A stretch of 64,000 nt of DNA from assembly GCF_010093345.1 (NCBI RefSeq), contig NZ_PDWT01000001.1, positions 1,116,001-1,180,000 of the forward strand, given 5' to 3'. Positions 52,097 through 63,620 of the stretch are shown one piece after another (position 1 is the stretch's first letter; every line of letters starts with the position of its first letter). The notes below the pieces were generated by a model that worked only from the letters and a program-made list of their open reading frames with translations, ran no database searches and was not told where the DNA came from. The position numbers were made by a program, and so were the translations under genes. Origin of the DNA: Pseudoxanthomonas yeongjuensis. GTDB lineage: Bacteria; Pseudomonadota; Gammaproteobacteria; Xanthomonadales; Xanthomonadaceae.

Positions 52097-52861
52097 ATGA
52101 CTGCCACTGCACCCACACCAGCCGCTGTCCCGCGCCATCTCGCCGTGATCATGGACGGCAACGGACGCTGGGCCGAACGCCGCCGCCGGCCACGCATCAT
52201 CGGCCACCGCGCCGGCGCGCGCGCGGTCAACGTGTGCATCGATTTCTGCCTCGAACGCGGTATCCGGGCGCTGACCCTGTTCGCCTTTTCCAGCGAGAAC
52301 TGGGGACGTCCGCAGGAGGAAGTGGGCGCGTTGATGAAGCTGTTCCTCAACGCGCTGGACCGCGAAGTCGAGGAACTGGACCGCCGCGGCGTGCGTGTGC
52401 GCTTCATCGGCGAACGCGAGCGCTTTTCCGCAGGCATCCGCGAACGCATGCGCGCCGCCGAAACCCAGACCCTGGCCAATACCCGCCTGGACCTGGTGAT
52501 CGCGGCCAGTTATGGCGGCCGCCAGGACATCACCGATGCCGCGCGCGCGCTGGCTGCCGATGTCGCCGCCGGCAAGCTGCGCGCGGAGGACATCGACGAA
52601 GCCGCGGTCGCTTCGCGCATGGCGCTGGCCGACCTGCCGCCGCCCGATCTTTTCATCCGCACCGGCGGCGACCATCGCATCAGCAATTTCCTGCTGTGGC
52701 AGTTGGCCTATACCGAATTGTGGTTCACCGAACTGCTATGGCCGGAACTGGATGCCGCCACGCTGCAGCAGGCGATGGACGATTTCGCCGGGCGCGAACG
52801 CCGTTTCGGCCTGACCAGCGCCCAAGTGGCCGACGCCCTCCCGGAGAAAACCCACGCATGA
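52097..52861 (+). CDS. uppS: (2E,6E)-farnesyl-diphosphate-specific undecaprenyl diphosphate synthase
   Basis: 254 residues, cis-prenyltransferase. The diphosphate loop HLAVIMDGNGRWAERR carries the catalytic Asp20; IRALTLFAFSSENWGRP and DLFIRTGGDHRISNFLLWQLAYTEL are the other conserved blocks. Makes the C55 lipid carrier for peptidoglycan and O-antigen. Overlaps cdsA by four bases (ATGA). Confidence 0.96.
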   Translation: MTATAPTPAAVPRHLAVIMDGNGRWAERRRRPRIIGHRAGARAVNVCIDFCLERGIRALTLFAFSSENWGRPQEEVGALMKLFLNALDREVEELDRRGVRVRFIGERERFSAGIRERMRAAETQTLANTRLDLVIAASYGGRQDITDAARALAADVAAGKLRAEDIDEAAVASRMALADLPPPDLFIRTGGDHRISNFLLWQLAYTELWFTELLWPELDAATLQQAMDDFAGRERRFGLTSAQVADALPEKTHA

Positions 52862-53697
52862 CCAGGACCCGAATCATCGCCGCGCTGGCGATGGCGCCCA
52901 TCGCCATTGCCGCGATCCTGCTGCTGCCCACGCCCTGGCTGATCGCCCTGGTGGCATTGCTGTTCCTGATGGGGATGTGGGAATGGTTCAAGCTGGTCGA
53001 GATCGACGACACCCTGTCGCGGACCATCCTGCTGGTCGCCAACCTGCTGTTGATGGTGCTGCTGGTATGGGCGTCGGCCGGCTCGCTGGTGTTGTTCCAG
53101 ATCGTGACCCTGGTGGGCGTGGTGTGGTGGCTGCTGGCGCTGCTGTGGCTGCGCTTCTTCGACTTCGCTTCCGACCATGAAACCTATGCGCGCGGCTTCA
53201 AGCTTGCGGCCGGCACCCTGGCCATCATTCCGGCCTGGTGCGCGCTGGGACTGATCCATGCCGGCCAGCCGGACGGCCACCGCTGGCTGCTTACCGCGCT
53301 CACCATCGTCTGGGCCGCCGACAGCGGCGCGTATTTCGCCGGGCGGCATTTCGGCGGCAGGCTGTTCGGAAGCCGCAGGCTGGCGCCGCGCATCAGTCCC
53401 AATAAGACCCTCGAAGGCCTGCTGGGTGGATTGCTGGCAGGCGTCGCGGTCGGACTGCTGTTCGCCTGGTTCACCGACCTGACCCTGGTCCATGTGCCTG
53501 CCTTCATCATCGTGGCCTTGGCCACCGTGTTGTTTTCGGTGGTCGGCGACCTGTTCGAGAGCCTGCTCAAGCGCCATGTCGGCGCCAAGGACTCCGGCAA
53601 CATGATCCCGGGCCACGGCGGCATCCTCGATCGCCTGGACGGGGTGCTGGCGGCGTTGCCGGTCTTCGCCCTGGGCAAGGAACTGTTCGGTTTCTGA
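52858..53697 (+). CDS. cdsA: Phosphatidate cytidylyltransferase
   Basis: 279 residues, about eight membrane helices. C-terminal signature [36 protein letters not shown] matches the CDS family. Makes CDP-diacylglycerol from phosphatidic acid and CTP at the inner membrane, the precursor of all phospholipids. Start overlaps uppS; stop is one base from the dxr start. Confidence 0.96.
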   Translation: MTRTRIIAALAMAPIAIAAILLLPTPWLIALVALLFLMGMWEWFKLVEIDDTLSRTILLVANLLLMVLLVWASAGSLVLFQIVTLVGVVWWLLALLWLRFFDFASDHETYARGFKLAAGTLAIIPAWCALGLIHAGQPDGHRWLLTALTIVWAADSGAYFAGRHFGGRLFGSRRLAPRISPNKTLEGLLGGLLAGVAVGLLFAWFTDLTLVHVPAFIIVALATVLFSVVGDLFESLLKRHVGAKDSGNMIPGHGGILDRLDGVLAALPVFALGKELFGF

Positions 53698-53698
53698 C

Positions 53699-54901
53699 AT
53701 GGGCGAAGCACGCAACGTCGCGATATTCGGAGCCACCGGTTCGATCGGCGCCTCGGCGCTGGACGTAATTGCGCGCCACCCGGATCGCTTGCGCGCCAGC
53801 GTGCTGGCTGCCGGCAGCCAGGTCGATGCCCTGGTCGCACTGTGCGTGGCGCACCGACCGACGCATGCGGTGATCGCCGATGAATCGCGTTACGCCGCGT
53901 TGCGCGACGGTCTGCGTGATGCCGGCCTTTCCACCCGGGCGCACGCGGGAGGCGCCGCACTCGATGCCCTGGCGGCGTCGGACGCCTGCGACACCGTGAT
54001 CGCGGCGATAGTGGGAGCGGCGGGGCTGGGCTCCACACTGGCGGCGGCGCACGCGGGCAAGCGCCTGTTGCTGGCCAACAAGGAGTCGCTGGTCCTGGCC
54101 GGCGAATTGCTGATGGCCGCGGCCAATGGCGCAAATGCCGAGATCATCCCGATCGACAGCGAACACAACGCCATCTTCCAGTGCCTGCGTTCACGCGACA
54201 CTCAGGGCGATGTGCGGCGCATCGTGCTTACCGCTTCTGGCGGGCCATTCCGTGGAAGGAGCCGCGATTCGCTTGCCCCGGTCACCCCGGAGCAAGCCAT
54301 CGCCCACCCAAAATGGTCGATGGGGCCGAAGATCTCGGTCGACTCGGCCACGCTGATGAACAAGGGCCTGGAGCTGATCGAGGCCCACCACCTGTTCGAC
54401 ATTCCCGGGCACAAGCTCGCCGTGCTGGTGCATCCGCAGAGCCTGGTGCATTCGCTGGTGGAATTCGTCGACGGCTCGACCCTGGCCCAACTCGGTTTGC
54501 CGGACATGCGCACTTCCCTGGCGGTCGGCCTGGGATGGCCGCAACGGATCGAATCGGGAGTCGCGGGACTGGACCTGCTGGCCCATGGCCGGCTCGATTT
54601 CGAAGCGCCCGATAGCGACGCCTTCCCCTGCCTGCGACTGGCCTGGCAGGCGCTCGAGGCCGGCGCCGCCGCACCAGCCGTGTTGAATGCCGCGAACGAA
54701 GTCGCGGTTTCAGCCTTTCTTCAGGGCCGGATAGGTTTCCTAGCCATTCCCGCGCTGGTCGAGGACACTCTCACCGCGCTGTCCGCCGCCCCGGCCGAAT
54801 CGCTGGAAGCGTTGCTGGCGGCGGATGCGCAGGCGCGCCGCTTCGCCGAAAGCAAGCTCACCGAACACGCAGTCACAGGCCACGCCCACCCGCATGAGTG
54901 A
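53699..54901 (+). CDS. dxr: 1-deoxy-D-xylulose-5-phosphate reductoisomerase
   Basis: 400 residues. NADPH site [18 protein letters not shown]; metal and substrate region [14 protein letters not shown] and [37 protein letters not shown] is the second conserved block. Second committed step of the MEP isoprenoid pathway, feeding UppS upstream. Overlaps rseP by eight bases. Confidence 0.97.
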   Translation: MGEARNVAIFGATGSIGASALDVIARHPDRLRASVLAAGSQVDALVALCVAHRPTHAVIADESRYAALRDGLRDAGLSTRAHAGGAALDALAASDACDTVIAAIVGAAGLGSTLAAAHAGKRLLLANKESLVLAGELLMAAANGANAEIIPIDSEHNAIFQCLRSRDTQGDVRRIVLTASGGPFRGRSRDSLAPVTPEQAIAHPKWSMGPKISVDSATLMNKGLELIEAHHLFDIPGHKLAVLVHPQSLVHSLVEFVDGSTLAQLGLPDMRTSLAVGLGWPQRIESGVAGLDLLAHGRLDFEAPDSDAFPCLRLAWQALEAGAAAPAVLNAANEVAVSAFLQGRIGFLAIPALVEDTLTALSAAPAESLEALLAADAQARRFAESKLTEHAVTGHAHPHE

Positions 54902-56249
54902 CATCGTTGGCTCAATCTGGTGGATGATCGTCGCCCTCGGAGTGCTGGTGACGTTCCATGAATTCGGCCACTACTGGGTGGCCCGGCGCTGTGGGGTGAA
55001 AGTGCTGCGCTTCTCGGTGGGCTTCGGCAAGCCCCTGTGGTCGCGTTTCGATCGCCATGGCACCGAGTTCGCCATCGCCGCGATCCCGCTGGGCGGCTAC
55101 GTGAAGATGCTGGACGAGGCCGAAGGCGACGTGCCGGCCTCACAGCTGAAAGAGGCGTTCAACCGCAAGCCGGTGCTGCAGCGCATCGCGATAGTGGCGG
55201 CGGGCCCGATCGCCAATCTGGTGCTGTGCGTGGCCTTGCTCTGGGCCATGTTCGTGATCGGACGACCCGACTATTCCGCGACCCTCGGCCAGGTCCAGGG
55301 CATCGCGGCCAAGGCCGGCTTCGTGGCGGGCGACAGGATCCAGGAGATCGAAGGCCAGCCGGTGCGCACTTTCGGCGACGCCATCCAGGCCATGACCACG
55401 GCGGCGATGGACGGCCGCGACCTGCAGGTGGCGGTGGTCGACAGCCACGGGCTGAAACACGTGCGCACCCTGCCACTGTCCACGCTTGCCAGCGGTTTCG
55501 ACCAGGAGAACGTGTCCGGACTCGCTGGCTTCGCCTGGCGGCACCAACTGGCGCCGGCGGTGGTGGAAGCCACCGCTCCCGGGATGCCCGCATCCGGGCT
55601 GCTGTTGCCGGGCGACCGGATCGCCGCGATCGATGGCGCCCAGGTGCGCGGCTTCGGGGATATCACGCCCCTGGTGCAGAAAATCGGCGAGCGTGGCGGC
55701 GCCGGCAAGCTCCAGGTCGAACGCGACGGCAAGCTGCTGACGCTGGAAGTCGCGCCCGCCCGGTACCGCGACCCCGCTTCCGGTCGACAATACTGGTCGC
55801 TGGGGATCGCGCCTCCCTCGCAACCGGCCGCCTACGACTCGATGCAGCGGCTGGGTCCGCTGGCGGCGATCCCCGCCGCCTTCCGCGAAACCGGCAAGAT
55901 GACCTCCGATTCGCTGGGCATGATCCGGCGCATGTTCACCGGACATGCCTCGGTAAAGGGCATCTCCGGTCCGCTGACCATCGCCCAGGTGGCCAACAAC
56001 ACCGCGAAAATGGGCGTGGCCTGGTTCCTGTTCTTCCTGGCCCTGCTTTCGTTGAGCCTGGCCATCATCAACCTGCTGCCGATCCCGGTCTTGGACGGCG
56101 GGCACCTGCTGTATTACCTTATAGAGTTGGTCAAGGGCAGTCCGTTGAGCGAACGCGCCATGGCCACCGGGCAATACGTGGGCCTGGCCATGCTGGCCAG
56201 CCTGATGGGTCTGGCGTTCTACAACGACATTTTCCGTCTGGTGACCTGA
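54894..56249 (+). CDS. rseP: RIP metalloprotease RseP
   Basis: 451 residues, inner-membrane site-2 protease. HEFGH zinc motif (residues 22-26) in the first helix, two PDZ domains in the periplasm (about 115-310), and the third zinc ligand in [14 protein letters not shown]. Cleaves anti-sigma RseA in the envelope stress response and clears signal-peptide remnants. Start at 54894, eight bases inside dxr. Confidence 0.96.
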   Translation: MSDIVGSIWWMIVALGVLVTFHEFGHYWVARRCGVKVLRFSVGFGKPLWSRFDRHGTEFAIAAIPLGGYVKMLDEAEGDVPASQLKEAFNRKPVLQRIAIVAAGPIANLVLCVALLWAMFVIGRPDYSATLGQVQGIAAKAGFVAGDRIQEIEGQPVRTFGDAIQAMTTAAMDGRDLQVAVVDSHGLKHVRTLPLSTLASGFDQENVSGLAGFAWRHQLAPAVVEATAPGMPASGLLLPGDRIAAIDGAQVRGFGDITPLVQKIGERGGAGKLQVERDGKLLTLEVAPARYRDPASGRQYWSLGIAPPSQPAAYDSMQRLGPLAAIPAAFRETGKMTSDSLGMIRRMFTGHASVKGISGPLTIAQVANNTAKMGVAWFLFFLALLSLSLAIINLLPIPVLDGGHLLYYLIELVKGSPLSERAMATGQYVGLAMLASLMGLAFYNDIFRLVT

Positions 56250-56395
56250 TGGCCCTGCTTTCCCGGTTTTCCCTGGCCTGCCTTGACCCGGCCCGCTTTT
56301 CCCAGGCGCGCTTTTCCGAAGTTCTCCCGCCGGCCGTATTCCGGCACTCCCCTGCACCTGAGCAGGCAACACCCGCACTTACCTTATCGGATGTG

Positions 56396-58843
56396 ATGAT
56401 GACGCGACTCCCCTCCCGCCGCCTGCTCGCCCTCGCCCTGGCTTCGGCCATCGCATTGCCGGCATGGGCGCAGACGACGGAATCCGGCCTGCCGGCCATC
56501 GCCAGTACGGACGCCTTCACCGCCACCGATATCCGCATCGACGGCCTGCAGCGCATCTCCGCCGGCACGGTCCTGACCTACCTGCCGATCGAACGCGGCG
56601 ACACGGTCGACTCAAGCAAGACCGGCGAAGCCATCCGCGCGCTGTACAAGACAGGCTTCTTCGAGGACGTCAGGCTCGACCGCCAGGGCAGCATCCTGGT
56701 CATCACGCTCACCGAACGCCCCGCGATCAACAAGCTCACCCTGTCCGGCAACAAGGACATCAAGACCGAGGACCTGATGAAGGGCCTGCAGGACATCGGC
56801 CTGGCCGAGGGCGAGACCTTCGACCGCCTTGCCCTGGACCGCGTCACCCAGGAGCTGACCCGCCAGTACAACAACCGCGGCAAGTACAACGTCGAAATCA
56901 ACCCGGTGGTCTCGCAACTGGACCGCAACCGCGTCGATGTGACCATCAACGTCAAGGAAGGCAAGGCCGCCAAGATCCGCCACGTCAACCTGGTCGGCAC
57001 CGAGAAGTTCGAGAACGAGGACATACTGGACAACTGGGAATCGAAGGAAAGCAACTGGCTGTCGTGGTATCGCCGCGACGACCAGTATTCCAAGGAAAAA
57101 CTGTCCGGCGACATCGAGAAGTTGAATTCGTACTACCTGGATCGCGGCTACGTCGACTTCAGCCTGGATTCGACCCAGGTCGCGATCAGCCCCGACAAGC
57201 AGGACATGTTCATCAGCGCCGGCGTCACCGAGGGCGAGCAGTACAAGGTCTCCGACGTCAAGGTCACCGGCGACACCATCCTGCCGGTCGAGGAAATCGA
57301 GAAGCGGGTGCTGGTCAGGAAGGACCAGGTGTTCTCGCGCGCGCTGCTGGAATACACCTCCGATGCCATCACCTCCACCCTGGGCAACATCGGCTACGCC
57401 TTTTCCCAGGTGAATCCGATCCCGACCGTCGATCGCGAGAACCGCACCGTCGCCATCAACCTGCAGGTGGTGCCGGGCCCGCGCGTCAACGTCCGCCGCA
57501 TCGTGTTCAAGGGCAATACGCGCACCGCCGACGAGGTCCTGCGCCGCGAGATGCGCCAGTTCGAAGGCAGCTGGTATTCGCAGGCCGCGATCGACCGCTC
57601 CAAGATCCGCCTGCAACGCCTGGGCTACTTCGAGACCGTCGATGTCGAGACGCCCCCCGTGCCCGGCAGCAACGACCAGGTCGATGTGGTCTACAACGTC
57701 AAGGAAACCACTTCGGGCAGCTTCGTCTTCGGCCTGGGTTATTCGCAGCTGTCCGGCATCACCACCTCGATCCAGCTGTCGCAGAACAACTTCCTCGGCA
57801 GCGGCAACCGGGTCTCGGTGGAAGCGCAGCGCAGCGACTACCTGCAGCGTTATTCATTCTCGTACGTGAACCCGTTCTTCACCGACGAAGGCCTGTCGCT
57901 GGGCTACAACCTGTGGTGGCGCGAGTTCGACTACTCCAGCTTCAACACCGCCCAGTACTCCACCACCAGCGCCGCCGCCCAGGGCGTGCTCGGCTTGCCG
58001 ATCACCGAGAACGACACCGTCTCGCTGCTGTTCGGCGTCGATACCAACGAGATCCTGACCTTCGCCGGCTCTACTCCCGCGTCGATCATCGATTACATCA
58101 ATGCGGTGGGAAATCGCACCTTCCACGCCTGGCGTACCGAGCTCGGCTGGGCGCGCGACACCCGCAACGATTACTTCATGCCCACCGCCGGCACCTACCA
58201 GCGGATCTCGACCGAAATCACCCTGCCCGGCTCGACGGTCGAGTATTACAAGCTCAACTACGAGTTCTCCAAGTACTGGCCGCTCAGTCCGTCGCTGGTG
58301 CTGAACACGCGTGCGGAACTCGGCTATGGCGACAGCTACGGCAGCGACACCACGCGCCGGTTCTGCGCGGTGCAGCCCAGCCAGCCGCAAACCAAGGCCG
58401 TCGCCGAACCGTGCGCGCCGGGCTCGGTCGAAACCAATGTCGTCACCGCCACCGGCCTGCCGTTCTTCGAGAACTTCTACGCCGGCGGCGTGCGTTCGGT
58501 GCGCGGCTTCCGCGACAACACCCTGGGGCCGCGATCGGAGGTGATCGGCGGCTACAGGGGCCAGCCCCTGGGCGGCGCGCTGAAGACCACGGGTTCGCTG
58601 GAAATGTATTTCCCGAAGCTGTTCGACTCCAAGGCGGCGCGCATCTCGGCCTTCGTCGACTTCGGCAACGTGTACGCGGGCACCAGCGACTTCGACGCTG
58701 CCGAGCTCAGGGCCTCCACGGGCGTTTCACTGCTGTGGCGCGCGCCGGTGGGCCCGATCTCGATCAGCTACGCTTTCCCGCTGCGCAAGGAAGACGACGA
58801 CGAGATCGAGCGCCTGCAGTTCACCTTCGGCGGCGCGTTCTGA
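56396..58843 (+). CDS. bamA: Outer-membrane protein assembly factor BamA
   Basis: 815 residues. Signal peptide (ALPAWA-Q), five POTRA domains (about 40-440), then the Omp85 16-strand barrel with the loop-6 motif VRGFRDNTLGPR and a C-terminal Phe (QFTFGGAF). Inserts beta-barrel proteins into the outer membrane, including the porin and receptor encoded in this window. Start at the first of two adjacent ATG; the frame is open far upstream inside rseP, which is a shadow. No skp follows, unlike E. coli. Confidence 0.97.
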   Translation: MMTRLPSRRLLALALASAIALPAWAQTTESGLPAIASTDAFTATDIRIDGLQRISAGTVLTYLPIERGDTVDSSKTGEAIRALYKTGFFEDVRLDRQGSILVITLTERPAINKLTLSGNKDIKTEDLMKGLQDIGLAEGETFDRLALDRVTQELTRQYNNRGKYNVEINPVVSQLDRNRVDVTINVKEGKAAKIRHVNLVGTEKFENEDILDNWESKESNWLSWYRRDDQYSKEKLSGDIEKLNSYYLDRGYVDFSLDSTQVAISPDKQDMFISAGVTEGEQYKVSDVKVTGDTILPVEEIEKRVLVRKDQVFSRALLEYTSDAITSTLGNIGYAFSQVNPIPTVDRENRTVAINLQVVPGPRVNVRRIVFKGNTRTADEVLRREMRQFEGSWYSQAAIDRSKIRLQRLGYFETVDVETPPVPGSNDQVDVVYNVKETTSGSFVFGLGYSQLSGITTSIQLSQNNFLGSGNRVSVEAQRSDYLQRYSFSYVNPFFTDEGLSLGYNLWWREFDYSSFNTAQYSTTSAAAQGVLGLPITENDTVSLLFGVDTNEILTFAGSTPASIIDYINAVGNRTFHAWRTELGWARDTRNDYFMPTAGTYQRISTEITLPGSTVEYYKLNYEFSKYWPLSPSLVLNTRAELGYGDSYGSDTTRRFCAVQPSQPQTKAVAEPCAPGSVETNVVTATGLPFFENFYAGGVRSVRGFRDNTLGPRSEVIGGYRGQPLGGALKTTGSLEMYFPKLFDSKAARISAFVDFGNVYAGTSDFDAAELRASTGVSLLWRAPVGPISISYAFPLRKEDDDEIERLQFTFGGAF

Positions 58844-58870
58844 CGCGCCTGCCTACGCGCGGTTCCCCGC

Positions 58871-58901
58871 AAAGGCCCGGACACGTCCGGGCCTTTGCTT
58901 T
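58871..58901 (+). terminator. Hairpin terminator between bamA and lpxD
   Basis: AAAGGCCCGGA, loop CACG, TCCGGGCCTTT followed by GCTTT. The T tract is interrupted, so termination may be partial. Confidence 0.65.
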
Positions 58902-58937
58902 CCACCCGACCCGGTCCCGACGTTAAACTGCAAGCTT

Positions 58938-59960
58938 ATGGAAGCCTTCCAGGCCACTGCCGACGAACTCGCCCAGCGCTTCGCCCTTTCCGTCCGCGGC
59001 GACGGTTCGGCGAAGGTCCATGGCGTGGCAACGCTGGCCAATGCCGGGAATGGGCAGCTCGCCTTTCTCGCCAACCCGCGCTACCGCAGCCAGTTGGCCG
59101 CCAGCCAGGCATCGATCGTCGTGCTGCGCGAGGAAGATGCCGCCGCCGCCCCGCATACCGCATTGATCGCACGCGATCCCTACACCACGTTCGCGAAGAT
59201 AGCCGCGCTGTTCGAATCGCAACCTGCGCGCGAGGCGGGCATCCACCCCAACGCCGCGATCGACCCGCGCGCCAACATCGCGGCAAGCGCCCACATCGGT
59301 CCCTTCGTGGTGGTCGGCGCCAACAGCCGCATCGGCGAAGGCTGCGTGATCGGCCCGGGCTGCGTGATCGGCGAGGATTGCGAAGTGGGTGCGGGCAGCG
59401 AACTCGGCGCGCGCGTCACCCTGGTGACCCGGGTCCGCCTGGGACAGCGCGTGCGCATCCACCCGGGCGCGGTGCTCGGCGCGGACGGCTTCGGCCTGGC
59501 CATGGACGCAGGACGCTGGATCAAGGTGCCGCAACTGGGTGGCGTGGTGGTCGGCGACGATTGCGAGATCGGCGCCAACACCACCATCGACCGCGGCGCC
59601 CTTGGCGACACCGTGCTGGAGGAGGACGTGCGCCTCGACAACCAGATCCAGATCGGCCACAACGTGCACATCGGCGCGCACACGGCGATGGCCGGCTGCA
59701 GCGCCGCGGCCGGCAGCGCGAAGATCGGGCGTTATTGCCTGATAGGCGGCGCGGCCGGGGTGCTCGGGCACCTGGAGATCTGCGACAAGGTCACGATCAC
59801 CGCGATGTCGCTGGTCACCCATTCGATCCGCGAGCCCGGCGAGTATTCCTCGGGTACGCCGCTGACCGACAACCGCACCTGGCGCAAGAACGCCGCCAGG
59901 TTCAAGCAACTGGATTCATTGGCGCGGCGCCTGCCCGGCGTGCGCAAGGAGGAAGAATGA
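58938..59960 (+). CDS. lpxD: UDP-3-O-(3-hydroxyacyl)glucosamine N-acyltransferase
   Basis: 340 residues. N-terminal uridine-binding domain (1-100), then a left-handed beta-helix of hexapeptide repeats ([26 protein letters not shown]) with the catalytic His in [20 protein letters not shown]. Third step of lipid A synthesis. Ends in ATGA overlap with fabZ. Confidence 0.97.
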   Translation: MEAFQATADELAQRFALSVRGDGSAKVHGVATLANAGNGQLAFLANPRYRSQLAASQASIVVLREEDAAAAPHTALIARDPYTTFAKIAALFESQPAREAGIHPNAAIDPRANIAASAHIGPFVVVGANSRIGEGCVIGPGCVIGEDCEVGAGSELGARVTLVTRVRLGQRVRIHPGAVLGADGFGLAMDAGRWIKVPQLGGVVVGDDCEIGANTTIDRGALGDTVLEEDVRLDNQIQIGHNVHIGAHTAMAGCSAAAGSAKIGRYCLIGGAAGVLGHLEICDKVTITAMSLVTHSIREPGEYSSGTPLTDNRTWRKNAARFKQLDSLARRLPGVRKEEE

Positions 59961-60415
59961 ACGAGGCCGTGCAACTCCCCATCGACGTGACCCGCATCCA
60001 GCAGGTGCTGCCGCACCGGTATCCGTTCCTGCTGGTCGACCGGGTGGTCGAATTCGAGGCGCACAAGCGCATCGTCGCGCACAAGAACGTGACCATCAAC
60101 GAGCCGTGCTTCCAGGGCCATTTCCCCGGCCACCCGGTGATGCCGGGCGTGCTGGTGATCGAGGCTCTCGCCCAGGCTGGCGGCATACTGACCCAGCTGT
60201 CGCGCGGCACGGTCGCCGACAACAAGCTGTTCTATCTGGTCAAGATCGACAACGCGCGCTTCTCGCGCATGGTCGTGCCGGGCGACGTGCTGGAACTGCA
60301 CGTGGAGATCAAGCGCATCATCCGCACCATGACCTTCTATACCTGCGTGGCCCGTGTCGCCGGCGAGCTCGTCGCTTCCGCCGACGTGCTCTGCGCGGAA
60401 ACCGAGAAGGAATAA
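59957..60415 (+). CDS. fabZ: 3-hydroxyacyl-[acyl-carrier-protein] dehydratase FabZ
   Basis: 152 residues, hot-dog fold. [13 protein letters not shown], the catalytic His in [20 protein letters not shown] with the Glu in the same helix. Dehydrates 3-hydroxyacyl-ACP for fatty acid elongation and competes with LpxA/LpxD for the same precursor, hence the shared operon. Confidence 0.97.
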   Translation: MNEAVQLPIDVTRIQQVLPHRYPFLLVDRVVEFEAHKRIVAHKNVTINEPCFQGHFPGHPVMPGVLVIEALAQAGGILTQLSRGTVADNKLFYLVKIDNARFSRMVVPGDVLELHVEIKRIIRTMTFYTCVARVAGELVASADVLCAETEKE

Positions 60416-60419
60416 GCGC

Positions 60420-61208
60420 ATGAGCGGAGCGCCCGGGATACACCCCAGCGCCTGGATAGATCCGGCCGCGCGGCTGGGCGCCAATGTGCGGGTCGGGCCG
60501 TTCACCAGCATCGGTGCGGACGTGGAAATCGGCGAAGGCACGGTGATCGGCGCGCACTGCAGCATCACCGGTCCGACCCGGATCGGTCGCGACAACCACA
60601 TCGTCGGCCATGCCGCGATCGGCGGCGATCCGCAGGACAAGAAATTCAAGGGCGAGCGCACCGAACTGGTGATCGGCGACCGCAACATCATCCGCGAGTT
60701 CGTCACCCTCAACCGGGGCACCGCCGCTGGCACTGGCCTCACCCGCATCGGCGACGACAACTGGCTGCTGGCCTACACCCATGTGGCGCACGATTGCGTG
60801 ATCGGCGACAACTGCGTGTTCTCCAACAATTCCACACTGGCCGGACATGTCGAAATCGGCGACTGGGTGATCATGAGCGGCTTCGCCGGCGTGCACCAGT
60901 TCTGCCGCATCGGCGCGCATGCCTTCCTGGGCATGGGCGTGCTGGTCAGCGGCGACGTTCCGCCCTACACCATGGTCGCCGCCGAGTCCCAGGGCCGGCC
61001 ACGCGGCATCAACAGCGAAGGCCTGAAGCGGCGCGGCTTCGATGCCGGACGCATCAGTGCGATCAAGCGCGCGTACCGCACTCTGTACGTCGCCGGATTG
61101 CCGCTGGCCGAGGCCCGGCAGCAATTGGCCGAGCAGGCCCGCGAAAGCGATGACGTGCGCGCCCTGCTCGATTTCATAGAAAGCGGCGAACGGCCCCTGC
61201 TGCGATGA
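60420..61208 (+). CDS. lpxA: UDP-N-acetylglucosamine O-acyltransferase LpxA
   Basis: 262 residues. Hexapeptide beta-helix with catalytic His in [16 protein letters not shown] and a helical C-terminal cap ([24 protein letters not shown]). First step of lipid A synthesis. Start four bases after the fabZ stop. Confidence 0.97.
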   Translation: MSGAPGIHPSAWIDPAARLGANVRVGPFTSIGADVEIGEGTVIGAHCSITGPTRIGRDNHIVGHAAIGGDPQDKKFKGERTELVIGDRNIIREFVTLNRGTAAGTGLTRIGDDNWLLAYTHVAHDCVIGDNCVFSNNSTLAGHVEIGDWVIMSGFAGVHQFCRIGAHAFLGMGVLVSGDVPPYTMVAAESQGRPRGINSEGLKRRGFDAGRISAIKRAYRTLYVAGLPLAEARQQLAEQARESDDVRALLDFIESGERPLLR

Positions 61209-61218
61209 GCATGCCGCG

Positions 61219-62451
61219 ATGAGCAGAGAGAAGCAGGACGGCGCGCAGTCCCCGACCCTGTCCGATCTGGTCGCCTCTCCCGCAGCCTTGCGTGCCGCAA
61301 CCACGCGCCCGAGGCGGATCGCCCTGGTCGCCGGCGAGTCCTCGGGCGATGCGCTCGGCGCAGGCCTCGTCAACGAATTGCGCAAGCGGTTTCCCGATGC
61401 CGGGTTCGCGGGCATCGGTGGCGATGCGATGCGGCTGGCGGGCTGCGATACCTGGTTCGACTCCGGTGAGCTTGCGGTGATGGGTTTGTCGGAAGTGCTG
61501 CGTCACCTTCCCCGCCTGTTGAAACTGCGCCGCGCACTGCGCGAGCGCGTCCTGGCGTGGCAGCCGGACGTATTCATCGGCATCGACGCGCCCGATTTCA
61601 ACCTGGGCGTGGAGCGCTGGTTGAAGCAGCGCGATGTGCGCACCGTGCATTACGTCAGCCCTTCGGTATGGGCCTGGCGCGAGAAGCGCGCGCAGAAGAT
61701 CGGCGCCAGCGCCGACATGGTCCTGTGCCTGTTCCCGATGGAGCCGCCGATCTATGCGCGGCATGGCATCGATGCGCGTTTCGTCGGCCACCCGATGGCG
61801 GATGAAATGCCGATGGAACCCGACCAGGCCGCGGCGCGGGAGGCATTGGGATTGCACGCCTACACCCCGGTGCTGGCGGTACTGCCAGGCAGCCGGCTGG
61901 GGGAGATCGAACGCCTTGCGCAGACTTTCCTGGAAGCCGCGCGCAGCGTGGCCGCGACCGTCCCCTATCTGCAGATCGTGGTTCCCGCCGCGAACGCGGA
62001 TTGCCGCAGCGCGCTGGAACCGCTGGTCGCCCGACTTTCCGACCTGTCGCCGCCGCCGAAACTGATCGACGGGCAGGCGCGCGAAGCCATGGTCGCGGCG
62101 GACGTGGTGCTGCTGGCCTCGGGCACGGCTACGCTGGAGGCGATGCTGGCCAAGCGGCCGATGGTGGTGGGTTACAAGGTCGCGCCGTGGACCTATCGCA
62201 TCGTCAAGGCCTTCGGCATGTTGAAGGTGGAGCGTTATGCCCTGCCCAACGTGCTGGCCGGCGCCGACCTGGCGCCGGAACTGATGCAGGACGAATGCAC
62301 GCCATCGAACCTGTCGGCGGCGGTGACCAACCTGTTCCAGCACCCGGAAATCGTCGGCGCGCTGCAGCCGCAGTATCGTGAGCTGCACGAAGCCCTGCGC
62401 CAGGATGCGTCGGCACGCGCGGCCGACGCCATCGCCAGGCTGGTGCGATGA
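61219..62451 (+). CDS. lpxB: Lipid-A-disaccharide synthase
   Basis: 410 residues, GT19 glycosyltransferase. After an N-terminal extension of about 33 residues the core begins [22 protein letters not shown]; later [52 protein letters not shown] and [22 protein letters not shown]. Joins UDP-diacylglucosamine and lipid X. Overlaps rnhB by four bases. The extension has no internal Met, so the start is kept despite being long. Confidence 0.96.
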   Translation: MSREKQDGAQSPTLSDLVASPAALRAATTRPRRIALVAGESSGDALGAGLVNELRKRFPDAGFAGIGGDAMRLAGCDTWFDSGELAVMGLSEVLRHLPRLLKLRRALRERVLAWQPDVFIGIDAPDFNLGVERWLKQRDVRTVHYVSPSVWAWREKRAQKIGASADMVLCLFPMEPPIYARHGIDARFVGHPMADEMPMEPDQAAAREALGLHAYTPVLAVLPGSRLGEIERLAQTFLEAARSVAATVPYLQIVVPAANADCRSALEPLVARLSDLSPPPKLIDGQAREAMVAADVVLLASGTATLEAMLAKRPMVVGYKVAPWTYRIVKAFGMLKVERYALPNVLAGADLAPELMQDECTPSNLSAAVTNLFQHPEIVGALQPQYRELHEALRQDASARAADAIARLVR

Positions 62452-63080
62452 ACGTCGCCACCCCTCTTCTGGTGGCCGGGGTCGATGAGGCCGGACGCGG
62501 ACCGCTGGCCGGACCGGTTTCGGTCGCGGCGGTGATCCTGGATCCGTCGCGGCCCATCGCCGGACTGGACGACTCGAAGAAACTCAGCGAAAAAAAGCGC
62601 GAGATGCTGTATCCGCTGATCGTCGAACGCGCGCTGGCCTGGCGTATCGAATTCGTCGATGCCGCCGAAATCGATGCATTGAACATCCTGCAGGCCACAC
62701 TGACCGGCATGCGTCGTGCACTGCATGCGCTGTCGCCCGCGGCGCAGCTCGCGCGCATCGACGGCAACCGCCTGCCGCGCGACCTGCCCTGCCCGGCGCA
62801 AGCGATCATCGGCGGCGATGCGCTCGAACCGGCGATCATGGCCGCCTCGATCCTGGCCAAGGTCGCGCGCGACCGCGCGATGCACGCGCTGCACCTCGAG
62901 TACCCGCAATACGGTTTCGACCGGCACAAGGGCTATCCCAGCGCGGCGCATCTCGCCGCGCTCTCGGCGCATGGCCCCTGCCCGCAGCACCGGCGCAGTT
63001 TCGCGCCAGTGCTGCATGCCTGCAACGCGCGCGGATACCCCCCCCGCGAACGCGCCCCAGCCCTCATCTCCACTGGCTAG
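62448..63080 (+). CDS. rnhB: Ribonuclease HII
   Basis: 210 residues. Catalytic DE of [25 protein letters not shown], the Asp of [26 protein letters not shown] and [28 protein letters not shown]. Removes ribonucleotides from DNA and primers. Start overlaps lpxB. In many relatives dnaE follows; here a convergent gene does, overlapping by four bases. Confidence 0.95.
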   Translation: MNVATPLLVAGVDEAGRGPLAGPVSVAAVILDPSRPIAGLDDSKKLSEKKREMLYPLIVERALAWRIEFVDAAEIDALNILQATLTGMRRALHALSPAAQLARIDGNRLPRDLPCPAQAIIGGDALEPAIMAASILAKVARDRAMHALHLEYPQYGFDRHKGYPSAAHLAALSAHGPCPQHRRSFAPVLHACNARGYPPRERAPALISTG

Positions 63081-63568
63081 CCGAAAGGACGCGGCCCCGT
63101 CGGACGGATGATCACGCCACCGGCGAATGCAACCCCCGGCGTGCCCTTTTCGCCTTCCACGCGCACCTCGTAGTCGTACAGTCCCGGGGTCGCGTCGCGA
63201 CGTATGGTCGCCTCGGCTATCTGTTGCGGCAAAGACGAGAAAGTACGTTCGCGGATATCGCCGTCGTATTCCGCCCTTGTCGGGCTCTCGGTCGAAGGCG
63301 CATCGGCAACCGTATGACCCGATCCGTGATCCACCGGAAAGCCTTCGGGGAAGACCAGCTTGAACGCACGCTGTTCGTTGGACGCGGTGTGCCAGACCAC
63401 CCGGTCCCCCGCATACAGGATCACCATGGCCGCATCGACCAGCGGCGAACCATCCTCCTTGTAGGAAACCTTTATCAGGGAAGCACGCGGCGGATGCACG
63501 CCATCGGACAGATCATCCGCGCCACCCCCGACTTCCGCCTTGCTCTCATTGCCATCATCGATCGCCAT
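63077..63568 (-). CDS. Hypothetical protein, possible beta-sandwich
   Basis: 163 residues from [15 protein letters not shown] (an upstream Met adds three). Not recognised. No signal peptide. The first about 30 residues are acidic and disordered; the rest looks like a beta-sandwich ([34 protein letters not shown], then [14 protein letters not shown], and [30 protein letters not shown]), loosely reminiscent of cupredoxin-like or Ig-like folds but without clear metal ligands. Convergent with rnhB and 52 bases downstream of a TPR protein gene on the same strand, with which it may form an operon. Confidence 0.6.
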   Translation of the reverse strand: MAIDDGNESKAEVGGGADDLSDGVHPPRASLIKVSYKEDGSPLVDAAMVILYAGDRVVWHTASNEQRAFKLVFPEGFPVDHGSGHTVADAPSTESPTRAEYDGDIRERTFSSLPQQIAEATIRRDATPGLYDYEVRVEGEKGTPGVAFAGGVIIRPTGPRPFG

Positions 63569-63620
63569 GTGTTGCACTCCCGGTTAGTGCGCCATCCATG
63601 GAGCGGAGGGTCCAGCTTGC

